Assembly (NCBI GenBank): GCA_037176885.1
Contig: JAWWNJ010000069.1
Location: forward strand, 992,001-1,056,000
Direction of reading: 5' to 3'
DNA from: Favolaschia claudopus
Lineage: Eukaryota; Basidiomycota; Agaricomycetes; Agaricales; Mycenaceae
Length of the DNA: 64,000 bases
The position numbers were made by a program, and so were the translations under genes. A model generated the notes under the pieces. The model was not told the origin of the DNA. It worked only from the letters and a program-made list of their open reading frames with translations, and searched no databases. Shown here piece by piece: positions 23,178-33,338 of this stretch; positions within the stretch are counted from its first letter, which is position 1, and the number at the start of each line of letters is the position of its first letter.

Positions 23178-23536
23178 GGTGGTGGTAAGGAAGCAAGGAG
23201 GGGGGGCGAAGGAGAAGCAGCCATCGAAGAATACGTTGAAGTCGCAATTTGACTGAAGTGACAGTTCATACAAAGACGCGTTGTTTACACTTGTTTTTTG
23301 ATGACGAGCTTCTCCTCCACCTCCACCACCGTTCTTCGGTCTACGCCAGAATAGGTCTTATTGCAAGTCTAATACCTTCTAATATCTCCACAATCAGACT
23401 CAAGGCAATATAATGGCTTCACTGGGTCGCTAGCAGTAGCTCTGCGATTTTTTTCGTCTTCCGAGCAAGTCCCACCGTCCACGCGATTCACGGCAGTGGC
23501 GCCAAATTCCGACGCCAAGTCCTGTCTACGATGTAC
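23178..23536. other. 5' flank of the Ser/Pro-rich gene
   Basis: This is the upstream region of the minus-strand gene, ending at MITE 2. I see no feature beyond a pyrimidine-rich tract. Confidence 0.4.
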
Positions 23537-23780
23537 TGTAGTATTTCGACCAAGTGTTCACTGGGTGTCACCTGTCACCTACAATGTTCACTGGACAAAG
23601 TGTTCAGAGCACAGCAAATTACCTTATATGGTAGGCCGGCGTAAGCCGGCCCGAAATTTTTTGACGTTTTTTGTCCATTTTGGGCGAAAAAACTCAAGTG
23701 TCACCGTCACCACAACCAAAAGTGTTCAGTTCACAGGTGCCTGTCACCCGTCACCTGAACACTTGGTCGTAATACTACAG
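23537..23780. mobile_element. MITE with TA target duplication (family 2)
   Basis: This 244-bp element is flanked by TA (23535-23536, 23781-23782). Its terminal inverted repeats of 25 bp have one mismatch, beginning CTGTAGTATT and ending with its complement. Just inside both ends are paired GTCACC motifs (GTCACCTGTCACC and its inverted counterpart). The centre holds a short palindrome, GCCGGCGTAAGCCGGC. It is non-coding. The layout (CNGTA terminus, TA duplication, paired GTGAC boxes) parallels MITE 1 although the sequence differs. Confidence 0.85.
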
Positions 23781-23782
23781 TA

Positions 23783-25515
23783 CTAGTACAAAACGCCACC
23801 GGAGGAGGTCTTATTAGGTCTCTGGCCTCCGGTGCTCACTCCCGCCGACTCTCTCCGAATCGCATTTGTTTTCGACCGGTATGTCCCTCCGGCGTGAGCA
23901 GTCTCCGATTTTCTTCCAGCGTTTTGCATCCGGGAGGCCGAGTCGCGAATGCAAGTCTTAGAGGCAATCTAGGAATTTACTAGAGGCAATAATCCTTCAA
24001 AGAAACTCAAACTGACCGACGGCTGGAACGTATCACCGTCATTCCTTCTGCTTCTCAAGTTCATTTATTCATTTATTACATATCAGAACCCCGCATTCCG
24101 GCTCCGAGTCGCCTGGTCCCGCGTGGTACGATCGTCTTCTTCGTACTAAGTACTCGGTATGTATCTCAAGCGACTCTCTTGCTAGCCTCTGCTGCCAGCC
24201 CCACTCGATGCCGTTCAAACCCATTTTCCTCTGAACATACCTTGTCGTTTATATCTCAACCTGAAGCTGATTTATTCTCCACGCGACCAGGCTCTCATCC
24301 CCTCCGACCTACACCCGATCTTCCCGGCCTCCTCCCCCGAACGAAGCACCTTACTCACCAAATCCGGCTCTCTCTTCTTCTTCTCAATCTCTAATACCCA
24401 CCTCGGCCTACTCGGCCCACTATTTTCCGACCAAGTCAAGTCACCCATCTTCCAAATCCACCAAACATCTGATTCAACAATTTAGAAGAAGCAATCCTAA
24501 TGCTTGAAACGATCTTCGGGCAACCTACTACCCAAATTCGATTTATTCGAACTTGTGATGGGTAAGACGATTTCCTTTTCTTTCCTTCCTCTCTCTGTAC
24601 TATCAATTACTTAGCCGCTCAAACTCTTGAATTCAATTTACCCCACAAATTTCCTTCCTCGCTTCTCCACCTCCAAATCAAGCTCTAAATACTTTTTCTC
24701 TGATTGTATTGGATCTTCCGCTTGGCAATTAGGGATTCCGGGTTCGCCCCAAGCAAATCAATAGTCGGCGCCGCGGGAGAAGAAACGAACGAGCGATGTA
24801 ATTTGTCGGTGTTGAGTTGATCGAATTTAAATTATCATTTTCCTTCCTTCCTTCATTGACGTTCATGTCGAGGGCGTGGATCTGCGTCTTGGAAATCCGG
24901 GATTCCGGGTTCGTCCCAAGCAAATCAATAGTGGGCGCCGCGGGAGAAAGACGAGCGGCGTAATTCGTTGAGGTTGAATTAATATTGACGTCCATGTCGG
25001 AAGGAATGGCGACGTCTGAATACTTTCACGCTGAGACTGTAACCAGTGGCCCGCCACCGAAACTGGGCTCCGACTCGACCGTATTGAGTAATCGGTGGGA
25101 TATAATAATAATATGAGAGTAGCCGACGATGTTCTTGTCGGATGGGCAGATCGAGTCCAACTTTTCTTTCCTTTCCGACAAAGACAAATAATCAAGCAAC
25201 TATGTAGTTCGTCAGATGGATAACACGTGTTCCTACTTCGATTCTAAGAGCGTCTGTAAATTTAAAGTGGCAGTGGATTCCACGGGGGAAAAAACACTGT
25301 ACTCTGTCATGCTACAGACAAGGAGTCGAACCTTGACTTGTCTCTGTCGCGCTGCGGCTCATTCGCTCGCGTTTTATTCATACTTCTTTAGCATGCGTTG
25401 CTTGACTCCGGCGTCCCGGATCTTTTAGCTCTCAGAGACTCCAACAAGATCTCCAAATTGCTTCCCCGATAATAATATTCAGACAACCAGCCAGAAAGAA
25501 GAGAAAAAAACTCAA
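23783..25515. other. intergenic, 1.7 kb, with a 169-bp tandem repeat
   Basis: Positions about 24729-24825 and 24898-24990 are direct repeats (shared core GATTCCGGGTTCG and CAAGCAAATCAATAGT) with a period near 169 bp. They create a repetitive minus-strand open frame that is probably not a gene. Elsewhere the sequence is AT- and CT-rich without recognisable genes. Confidence 0.45.
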
Positions 25516-25725
25516 CCTCGATCAAAGGCACTTTCCCACAGTTCAAACTCATCGGGGAACTCGGGGTTCAAGGTTGTCTGTGTACTTATTCCGCGGTCTC
25601 TCAATAAAGTTCCACAGAAGCTTACTTACTGTAAGCTGTACCTCTCTTCGTTCGCGGTTTTTCGCGCATGTAGTAGCAGACGGCGAGCAGGCAAAAGAAA
25701 AATAGTCTCCGGAAAGAAATGGGAT

Positions 25726-25813
25726 GCACTAGAGAGGAATCGAACCCCGCCTCGTCTAACGCCGTACTCAGTTCCCATTTGTTGACGAGTGTGCAGCCAT
25801 GCACTTCCAGTGC
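25726..25813 (-). ncRNA. tRNA-like Pol III unit A of the minus-strand array
   Basis: Read on the minus strand it starts GCACTGG and ends CTAGTGC (7 bp with one G-U). It has the hairpin GTGCATGGCTGCAC, a 6-bp stem CTCGTC/GACGAG around the central loop, and B box GGTTCGATTCC. The T5 terminator complement is at 25698-25702, 24 nt past the end. The loop begins AACAAAT and ends GTTA with a variable centre. Confidence 0.6.
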
Positions 25814-26133
25814 CTGCTTGGCTTGGTTGAAGGTCTAGTAGATTGCCCCGCCTCCATAATTACAGCGCAAATGAATGGGGCTCCGAAAAGATCTCGGAAG
25901 GGTTCCCCCACAATTAGGATAGTCAAAAACAAAGCAAACGAAAAATCAACCTCCATCAAATGCACTTTCCCACAGTTCAAGCTCATCGGGGAACTCGGGG
26001 TTGTCTGTGTGTTCCGAGGTCGGTCAAGAGGGTTCCATAAAAGCTTACCTGTGATGCATGTGATGGGTTGGACCATTGGTTTTGAAGTAACAGACGGCGA
26101 GGAGACAAAAATGCGTCTTCGCCAGATCTTAAA

Positions 26134-26228
26134 GCGGTGGAGGGGAATCGAACCCCGCCTCGTCTAAACTAATGGTCCAGGCAGATTTTCCATTTGCTGA
26201 CGAGTGTGCGGCCATACACTTCCAGTGC
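26134..26228 (-). ncRNA. tRNA-like Pol III unit B of the minus-strand array
   Basis: It has the same layout as unit A, with a 6-bp CTCGTC/GACGAG stem and loop beginning AGCAAAT. The 3' strand of the terminal stem is eroded (CCACCGC). The B box GGTTCGATTCC is intact, and a T5 terminator lies 23 nt downstream (complement 26107-26111). Confidence 0.55.
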
Positions 26229-26575
26229 TTGTTTTCCTTGGTTGCAAGTCTGGGGAGGGTAGTAGATTTCCCTGTTTCCATAATTACAGTGCAAACGCAA
26301 AGATCTCGGAAGCGTTTCCCCCACAATTCGGACAGTCCAAAGAAAACCAAAGGAAAAATCAACTTCCATCATCTGATTCAAAGGCACTTTCCCACAGTTC
26401 AAGATCGTCGGGGAATCGGGCTTCTGCCAGACTGCTGACAGACTGGGGTGTATTTTGGAGTCTCTCAAGGGCATTATCTGCTGTGAATCGTACCACTGTT
26501 CGGTGTTTTTCCTGTGATAACGTACAGCGAGTCTGAGCGAGAAGACAAAATAAAAACATCACACTGCGCTGTGAT

Positions 26576-26665
26576 GCACTGGAGAAGAATCGAACCCCGC
26601 TTCGTCTAATGAACTTGACAACCTTCCGATTTGCTGACGAGTGTGCAACCATGCACTTCCAGCGC
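26576..26665 (-). ncRNA. tRNA-like Pol III unit C of the minus-strand array
   Basis: The terminal stem GCGCTGG/CCAGTGC has one mismatch. The stem CTCGTC/GACGAA, loop start AGCAAAT and loop end TTA match the other copies. The B box is GGTTCGATTCT (one change). A T5 terminator lies 20 nt downstream (complement 26552-26556). Confidence 0.55.
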
Positions 26666-26993
26666 TTGCTTTGCTTGTTTGAAGATCTGGGGGAGTGCAG
26701 TAGATTCCCCTGTTTCAATTACAGCGCCAAGGAATGGGCCGGGGATTCTCGGGGGCGTTTCCCCTCACTACATTCGGACAGTCGCAAAAAGCAAACGAAT
26801 AATCAACCTCCATCAAATGCACTTTCCCACAGTTCAAGATCGTCGGGGAACTCGGGGTTGTCTGTGTGTTCCGCGGTCGGTCAAGAGAGTTCCATAAAAG
26901 CTTGCCTGTAGCGAGTTGTACCATTTTCTGGTGTTTTTCGTGTATGAAGAAACAGACGGCGATGAGGGAAAAAAGTGCGTATTCAACAGATAT

Positions 26994-27082
26994 GCGCGGG
27001 AGGGGAATCGAACCCCAATTCGTCTAATATCTTTGAAGACTGGTAATTTGCTGACGAGTATGCACCCATGCACTTCCAGTGC
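26994..27082 (-). ncRNA. tRNA-like Pol III unit D of the minus-strand array
   Basis: The 5' end is GCACTGG and the eroded 3' stem is CCCGCGC. The stem CTCGTC/GACGAA and loop start AGCAAAT are kept. The B box is GGTTCGATTCC. A T6 terminator lies 20 nt downstream (complement 26969-26974). Confidence 0.55.
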
Positions 27083-27858
27083 TTGCTTTGATTCGTTAAA
27101 GGTCTGAGCAGATGCTAGTCCTTTGTCTCCGTAGATTCTAGAAACCCCTTGGCCGGAGGTTCCCCGTGTCTGTCTGTGAACACTCACAGAGCGAATGAAT
27201 GGGGCCAAGGACTCAAACCTTGCTTTTGATACCACGTTCATACTTACAAGCAAGCTTCCGAGTCTCATTGCTGTGGTAGCCCATCTATTTTACGGCGCCG
27301 ATCCATCCAAAGGGCTGTTGAATCTGAGGGGAATATACTGTATATCAAATGGTTCATTCCTAAGCTTTGCCCCACTTTTAAGTTTCTCAAAAAATGCAAG
27401 CCCATTAGTCTACTATACGATATAAATGCTTTTTTGGCCGTCCGCACAAGCCGCGCCATAATATTTCGACAATTAACGAAAATTCAACCACCATCAAAAT
27501 CAGTTTCCCACAGTTCAAATCAATGAATCAACGGGTATAGCCGGGGTGGCGATCCTAATATAAGTACGTGTTGCCGCCGATATGAACTGCTCATTCTCCC
27601 TAGTAGACTTGGGAAGCACGGCATCCTTAATTGAGCTCGACAAGACGTTTGAACTTACAGCGCTATGAGCTTGGCAGTGGGCTCTGTGACAAATATATCT
27701 TTCTCCTGGGACGAGTCAACGGATCTCTGACTGAAGTCTGACTCGGACATCGCTGCTGGCTTTAATCATTTGAAAATTTTATTTTCGCAGGCCACTGCAG
27801 ACATTATTGAAACCCACTGCGCTTTCGTATGTCATAATATTCTCGGCGTATTCGCGCG
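27083..27858. other. end of the tandem array and junction to the segmental duplication
   Basis: The last diverged array block is near 27487. No gene is seen. The first monooxygenase tail begins immediately after. Confidence 0.4.
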
Positions 27859-27974
27859 CGGAAAGTGGTGGCGCTCACGAAGCAGGCGTTAAAAATCCTG
27901 ACGGCGCAGGGACGATTATGGCCGCCTCTGTTGAAAACCATGTTTTTGGTTTGGCGGAAATTTAAGGGAGTCAT
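27859..27974 (+). pseudogene. 3'-tail fragment of a FAD monooxygenase gene (copy 1)
   Basis: Translation gives KVVALTKQALKILTAQGRLWPPLL and so on, matching the C-terminus of the intact monooxygenase at 1423-2872 (VVAMTKKALGVFVAQGKMWPPMLK). An internal deletion removes about 70 bp relative to copy 2 at 32937, with the junction at a short TTTGG shared sequence, and the native stop frame is lost. It has no upstream catalytic exons, so it is a gene relic carried by the segmental duplication. Confidence 0.8.
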
Positions 27975-28236
27975 AGTCCTGACTCGGACTCGGCTCTCTA
28001 TGGCACTGGCTGTAATTTTGATTGATTTGACTTCACTCAACTGGCGAAATAAGCTACAAGTAACAAAACAAATATTCAAGAACACGTGGAGACAGCAGTT
28101 GTATGTCAGTTACGAAGCTCGTCCACCAGAGCCTCCTAATCCATTCCTATCCGTGAACTTGATGCCTTTGTGTCGAAGAATCTCTGAAAGAGGGATCCAA
28201 GTGTTCTTCTTTATCATACGCCTACCCGATGAACTG

Positions 28237-30141
28237 TCAAGAAATGCTACGATAGAAGTTGTAAAATGCGCACTCCGTCGTGGGCCACTTAATGTCCGCC
28301 GCTTGAATTTCCTTGAGCGAAGGAAAGCTCTCTGGCTGCAGATTCTCGAACATTGGGTTGAATGTGATATGCGTTCTGGCAAACATTAGCGAGAAAGTAA
28401 CCAAGTGAGCACAACTAAGGACGTACGTCGAGAACCGAATCTTTTGCAAGGAAACGTGCGGCGTAGAACGTACGAGAAAATGCTCAGGTAAAGCGAACTG
28501 ACGAGCAGGGGTGACGGTAAGGATGTTCAAGTTGGGACACAAGTCGAAAACTTGTATAGCTATGAATATCTCGGTGGGGGCGGTGAGGTGAACGAGCTGT
28601 GCCCCGTTGCGGTTCGTGAAAGAAATCGCGGCGGGGATATTCACTCTGTATAGTTCCAATTTGCGCAAGCAGGGAAGCCTACACGTAGAAATTATGTCAA
28701 GAGGGAAGTTTGGTGCACGCAAACCAAAACCGCGTACGTCAAGTTCATTTCATTGCTGAGAAGGGCTGGCCCGGGAAACAATTCATTTCTGATGGTCAGA
28801 GTCTCCAATTTGTCCAACGCAGAGAAAGCTGAAGGAGGCTCTGAAAACTCGATACCTTCGCTGGACCAATATAGGTTGACCAACGACGTGAAAGGGAGCA
28901 GGAGGTTGGGATCGATGGAACAAGCGGGTTTGGAGTACAAGCGGACATTGAGGGCTGTGACTGTCGATCCGGTGGTATTCCCGATTCTTGTGAAGTCTGT
29001 TAGGTTTCTGACCTGAGCGCAGTTGCCCATGTCGCCACTGAGGGCCGTGCTTGTCGGCCAGGTGGTGTTCTCGATTTTTGAGAAGCTCGTTAGACTCTCG
29101 CCCTGAACGGAGTTGTCCATGTCGTCATTTATGAATAAAAAACATCCTGTAGCCTTTGACTCCTCAGTGGTAGGCGGAACCGCTCTTGATATGGGAGGTT
29201 AGGCGGATCGAGTCGGATCGTAGATAGGGAATCACTCACATGCAATGGATTCGTGCTTTGAGTTCAGAATCGTTCTCAATCGATCTATGGAATCTGTCCC
29301 AAACCCACTGAGGTTGCGAACGAAACATGGAAGCAGTGATGGAACCGGGGAAAGCTGCAAGCGGTTGACAGTGGAAGCGCTTGAAAGACGGCATATCGAT
29401 CAATTTGCGAAGATATGGCAGAAATGAGAATCCCATGTTCATCACCAATATCTCCAATGTTGGCGATTTGGTCAGCGCAAGGGCAATTGCTGCGCCACGC
29501 TTCTTGAGAATTGAGTTGTGGTTCACGTCGGTGTACGGAAAATGAAATGTTTTCTATGAGATGTTGAGTATCCGGCTCCCTTCGAATTCGACGAACAGAT
29601 GCAATGAATTCTGACATACCAGTTTGTCCCACTTGGGAATCTGGTGATCGAGTGTTTGCTCGAGTAGGGCTGTGGCCTTGTTCTTCCTTGGTTTAGCCAT
29701 CTCATCGACGAGAATGACTCGTCGAGGATTGACGAGCGAAAGACCCGCGCAAAGTCCCTGGACATTGTCTCCGCCGTAGATGCCAATGGTTAAGTAGAGA
29801 TCGGTAATGCCAGTAGTAGAGCTGAGTATGCTTTTCATCGCATTGCCGAACCCTCCCTCAATTCGAAGTTTCTTTACGAATTGCCCGATCTCTTTGTGGG
29901 ATTCGAGAACGTCCGCCAGCGCATTTGCTTGGGATGTTGTACGAAGGATTACCACGTTATACAGCAATGGTGTCGCTACACGAAACCATGCTTTGCAGAC
30001 CTGAAGATATGCCGATGAGGAGTATCCCGGCGCCAACAGCGGCTTCACCGAAGTGTCAGAAAACACTTCATCGGGAAGTTTGAGTAGAGGCGTTAGGACT
30101 TCGGAAACGATTTCATCGGGCATGTGCGGTGCCGTAGCCAT
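28237..30141 (-). CDS. F-box protein, minus-strand copy 1 of the duplicated pair
   Basis: Exons 29620-30141, 29240-29553, 28738-29184, 28427-28678 and 28237-28375 give 557 aa in frame. The F-box region near residues 5-60 is MPDEIVSEVLTPLLKLPDEVF followed by SAYLQVCKAWFRVATPLLYNVVIL, a common agaricomycete F-box form. Later segments are Leu-rich, for example LEILVMNMGFSFLPYLRKL, LPFTSLVNLYWSSEGIEF, LDKLETLTIRNELF, LPCLRKLELYRVNIP and LCPNLNILTVTP, and are LRR-like. The odd acceptor at 29184/29185 is supported because it is the only one that keeps frame in both this copy and copy 2. An upstream in-frame ATG at 30252 would add 37 residues. It is divergently transcribed from the plus-strand F-box gene at 30571. 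Confidence 0.8.
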
Positions 30142-30570
30142 TGAGGCGAAATGGGAAAGGGTGAAGTCGACGACCGCCAAGGTAAGCACGCGTGAGTCGT
30201 GGTGTGACGATACAGTAGGGCTAAGCGGCGAGTGTTTGTTAATGTTGACCATTTGATGCGACTCACTATTCGATTGCCGCTGATTGCCGACGGCCGGGTG
30301 AGACTCGAGCTGTCTTCTTGCTGTCTTCCTTAGATCGTTGCTTGCTTCAAAACATTCAATGTTAAGCTGAACTATTGAATCCCACTGCAATTTAGTATGT
30401 CATGGAGTTTCGAATTCTGGGACGCCAATCGAAGTCCGTCAAGCCTCGCGCCGGCCCGCATGAATCGCTGGATCCCCACGGGCCACGTTGAACTCACACC
30501 ACTCGCTGCCTTCCACTGGCGACATTCAGGTGCATCTAGTATTCCAAGCATTTGATGCTCACAACCCAGG
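30142..30570. promoter_or_regulatory. shared divergent promoter region, unit 1
   Basis: This is 429 bp between two divergent F-box genes; the homologous spacer of unit 2 is 35278-35726. No specific factor site is claimed. Confidence 0.4.
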
Positions 30571-32228
30571 ATGTCGGCCAGCCCATCTACTACCGATTCA
30601 CTGGTGTTATCGTCTACACTGGGCGTTGCGCGCGAGGACTGTCTGCAAAACTCGGATCTCGTGGCAGAGATCGTTCAGCACATTGGCGGAGGATCGAGCG
30701 CTGGGATAGATGAACTCAGAAGGGGCAGACACTCTCTGTTGCAGGTCGCATTGACATGCAGAGCGTTATCACCATCCGCCATTAAATTTTTGTGGCGAAG
30801 CCTAGACAATCTCTTACCCCTTCTCCAACTTCTTCCGTCTTTCACTCAACGAAATGGAACCTATGTACGTTTTACGCTTCTCTCCTCCCTTGATTCTCGA
30901 TAACTCAGTGGATGCACCAGTATTTGCTCGGAGCCATGACTCCTCACGAGTGGGACAAATTCGATTGTTACGCCGCGTATGTTCAAGAAATCCATGACGA
31001 GAGTTTCCCCGATGCCACAAACATCGAACCATCCGTCTACCTCCAACTCGCGATGCGCAAGGCGCCAATTCTTCCCAATCTTCGACGAATGAAATTCATG
31101 TCGGCTTCTGGGCGTTCTCCTTCCGAGATTCTCTTGTATGCGCTTTCGCCACTGCGGGAAGTGGAAATAAAGGACAACTCTAATGTATTGGGCGGTTCCG
31201 ATACAGCTACGATGGGGGAGGTTATATTTTCTGCTCTTGGGGGTAGCGCGACTCGGAATTCGTGGATAACCACTCTAGTGCTCACCGGTCAACGGTACAC
31301 CATTCTCTCCGACAACATCACTCTTGATCGGCTGGAGTCCCTGACACTAGAGGATATGAAAGGGACCATGGATGCTTCCGTAATTCGCTGGATCGGTTCG
31401 ATCCCCACTCTCCATTCTCTGACACTGATGAGGATTCGGGTGATTCGGGAGCAAGATGTCCAGGATCGAAGTCTTCTTCTCAAACGAGGATCATTCAAGG
31501 GGTTGCTCCATCTTCGGATGGAGGGCTTTCCAGATTCTCATCCAGGATTGGTTTTTCTCCGCCTTATCAGCTCCACCATCCTGCAAACCCTCACGCTGCA
31601 GATCGAATCAGGGCAGAGGTCTCGTCCGAACCCTGCCGCGGCAGAAATCAAAGATTTTCCGCGCATTATTGCTCAATGGTCGCAAAGCCTCTGCGATCTC
31701 GAGCTCAGTGCCCCGGTTTTCTGTGACCAAGAAGACTTTCATAGTCTCTTCGGCCACCTCCGTCATCTTCGTCGTCTGCATCTCCGCGTCACCGCACAGA
31801 CTCTTGAAGCCGGGGAATTCTTCCGTTCGTTGGGTGTCCTATCAGAAATCGAAACTCTTTCCTTGAACCTCACATTCGCCGACCGTCTTGGCATGGATCT
31901 GGTTGTGCGGTTAGCGCAACACTGTCCAAAGCTGCAATTCTTGCAGATCCCTCTTCCTAGTACCCAGTTAACCCTTTTCTCCACCACACCGGTGTCGGGG
32001 CACAATCTCAAAACACTGGTAGTTCTTCCGATTCCTAAACCTCGGTTGAACAATAACAGTCTTGTTGACGCGGTGAACGTCGCGAGACATCTTGACCGTC
32101 TCTTTCCACGGCTTACCGCCGTTCGGTACTACATCGCAGAAGGATCTCATGAAAGCCAAAAATGGAAAGATGTGCAGGAACTCGTATTCGCTTTCCAAGA
32201 CGTGCGGCGTTGCGCCAAAATCCAGTAA
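30571..32228 (+). CDS. F-box-like protein, plus-strand paralogue 1
   Basis: Exons 30571-30864 and 30909-32228 (44-nt intron) give 537 aa. The first exon encodes an F-box-like N-terminus: LVAEIVQHIGG, then RHSLLQVALTCRALSPSAIKFLWRSLDNLLPLLQLLPSF. The second begins WMHQYLLGAMTPHEWDKFDCYAAYVQEIHD and continues with LRR-like segments (LRRMKFMSASGRSPSEILLYALSPLREVEI, LRHLRRLHLRV, CPKLQFLQIPL). This is the widespread agaricomycete F-box family in which the intron separates the F-box from the repeat region. Paralogues are at 35727 and 40256 with the intron at the same place. It ends KIQ at a TAA where unit 2 has CAA. Confidence 0.8.
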
Positions 32229-32731
32229 ATCGGATAACTAATTACATGATAATTGGGGCTGGTCCGTATTCGACTGTCGGTACTGGAAGTTTTCAGCCTT
32301 GAATTAGCACTCAGTACCAGTACTCCATGTAAAAGCAAGTCAATCCTATCGCGTGCTATGTCTCGCTGTGTGTGACCAGAATTTTGGTTAGTCCTGAAAT
32401 TCTGAGAATGTATCTGCACAAAACTGTCTAGCTGAATCTTTTGTATTTCGTACATATGCAGAATGAACCTCTCACCGCGTTACAAACTTACAATGTCCAA
32501 GATCCTGCTTCAAGCCAACTCAAACATATTGATTCAAACTTGAATTAAACGGAACGCGGCAGTTTGAACATTTGTTCGGTTAATCCGTCTTGCTTCAGAA
32601 GATTCTGGGAACACGGCCCTTTTGTTTCTTCTGACCCAAAGTCGGCGGACTTGAATGACTTGAATCAGCCGATGTCAGCGGACCCACAACTCACAAACCC
32701 AAACAACCACTGACCTCTCGCTAAATCCCTC
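32229..32731. other. 503 bp spacer, duplicated at 37420-37901
   Basis: The sequence closely parallels the spacer upstream of the intact hydrolase, for example GAATGTATCTGCACAAAACT and ATTCAAACTTGAATTAAACG in both. It carries the promoter region of a hydrolase gene that is now deleted. Confidence 0.6.
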
Positions 32732-32809
32732 ATGTCCCCGCCTCTTCCCTACACCGAAGCCTGGCTCCCCGGCCCGCACTCGACGCAATTCTACACCCGC
32801 GTCTACTAG
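32732..32809 (+). pseudogene. truncated 5' end of an alpha/beta hydrolase gene
   Basis: The ATG at 32732 begins a 25-codon frame ending VY-stop that matches the first 25 residues of the intact hydrolase at 37902 (PLPYTEAW, GPHSTQFYTRVY). After the break the sequence resumes at 32823 with ATGGCGTACCTTGCTC, which in unit 2 lies at 39787, downstream of the complete hydrolase. An internal deletion has therefore removed nearly the whole gene. Confidence 0.85.
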
Positions 32810-32936
32810 TACAATCCGACTCATGGCGTACCTTGCTCTTAATTGCAAATTGTGGTTATACGGTTGCTAGCTTCGAAACCTACAGCGGAAAGGAATGGGG
32901 CTCGTTTATTGCACCATTAATATTGTAAAATCATTG

Positions 32937-33068
32937 ATCCTGACGGCGCAGGGGAGATTGTGGCCACCTCTGTTGAGGATCATGTTTACGGTGTTGAGGT
33001 TTGTTGGGAGATTTGATTTTATAAAGCGCATGGTTGCCAGTAGGTTGAGTGGTTTGGCGGAAATTTGA
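32937..33068 (+). pseudogene. 3'-tail fragment of a FAD monooxygenase gene (copy 2)
   Basis: It encodes ILTAQGRLWPPLLR and so on, ending SGLAEI-stop; the intact gene at 1423-2872 ends SGLGEI-stop. About 43 codons survive with the native stop and no upstream exons. With copy 1 it marks the left border of each duplicated unit. Confidence 0.85.
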
Positions 33069-33338
33069 GGAGGGGTTGAATGCCATAGTCTTGACTCGGG
33101 TCTCTATTGCGCCAGCTGTAAGATATTTTATTGATTTGACTTCATTTGACTGGCGAAATAAGCTACAAAACAAATATTCAAGAACACGGGGAGATAGCAG
33201 TTGTATGTCAGTTACGAGGCACGTCCACCAGAGCCTCCTACTCCATTTCTGTTTGTGAGCTTGATGCCTTTGGGTCTAAGAATCTCTGAAAGAGGGATCC
33301 AAGTGTTCTTCTTTATCATACGCCTACCCGATGAACTG

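Larger units (their letters stand above)
25516..27530 (-). repeat. tandem array of about 0.43-kb units carrying tRNA-like RNAs
   Basis: A recurring block with CACTTTCCCACAGTTCAA begins near 25516, 25949, 26361, 26803 and, diverged, 27487. Each interval between the first four blocks, plus the one after the fourth, contains one tRNA-like sequence on the minus strand. Open frames that run through the array (for example 25768-26076) reflect the repetition and show no protein motif. Confidence 0.75.

Noticed and set aside
25288..25345. A B-box-like GGTTCGACTCC on the minus strand near 25323, with a T6 run downstream
   Set aside because: No matching 5' terminal stem or D-arm is found, and the surrounding sequence folds as a simple hairpin.
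27190..27240. A T-arm-like AAGGTTTGAGTCCTT on the minus strand
   Set aside because: No partner for the acceptor stem and no terminator at the expected distance.
20579..27530. Reading the two tandem arrays as CRISPR-like arrays
   Set aside because: Units are 230 and 430 bp, diverged, and include tRNA-like folds and terminators; the genome is eukaryotic.
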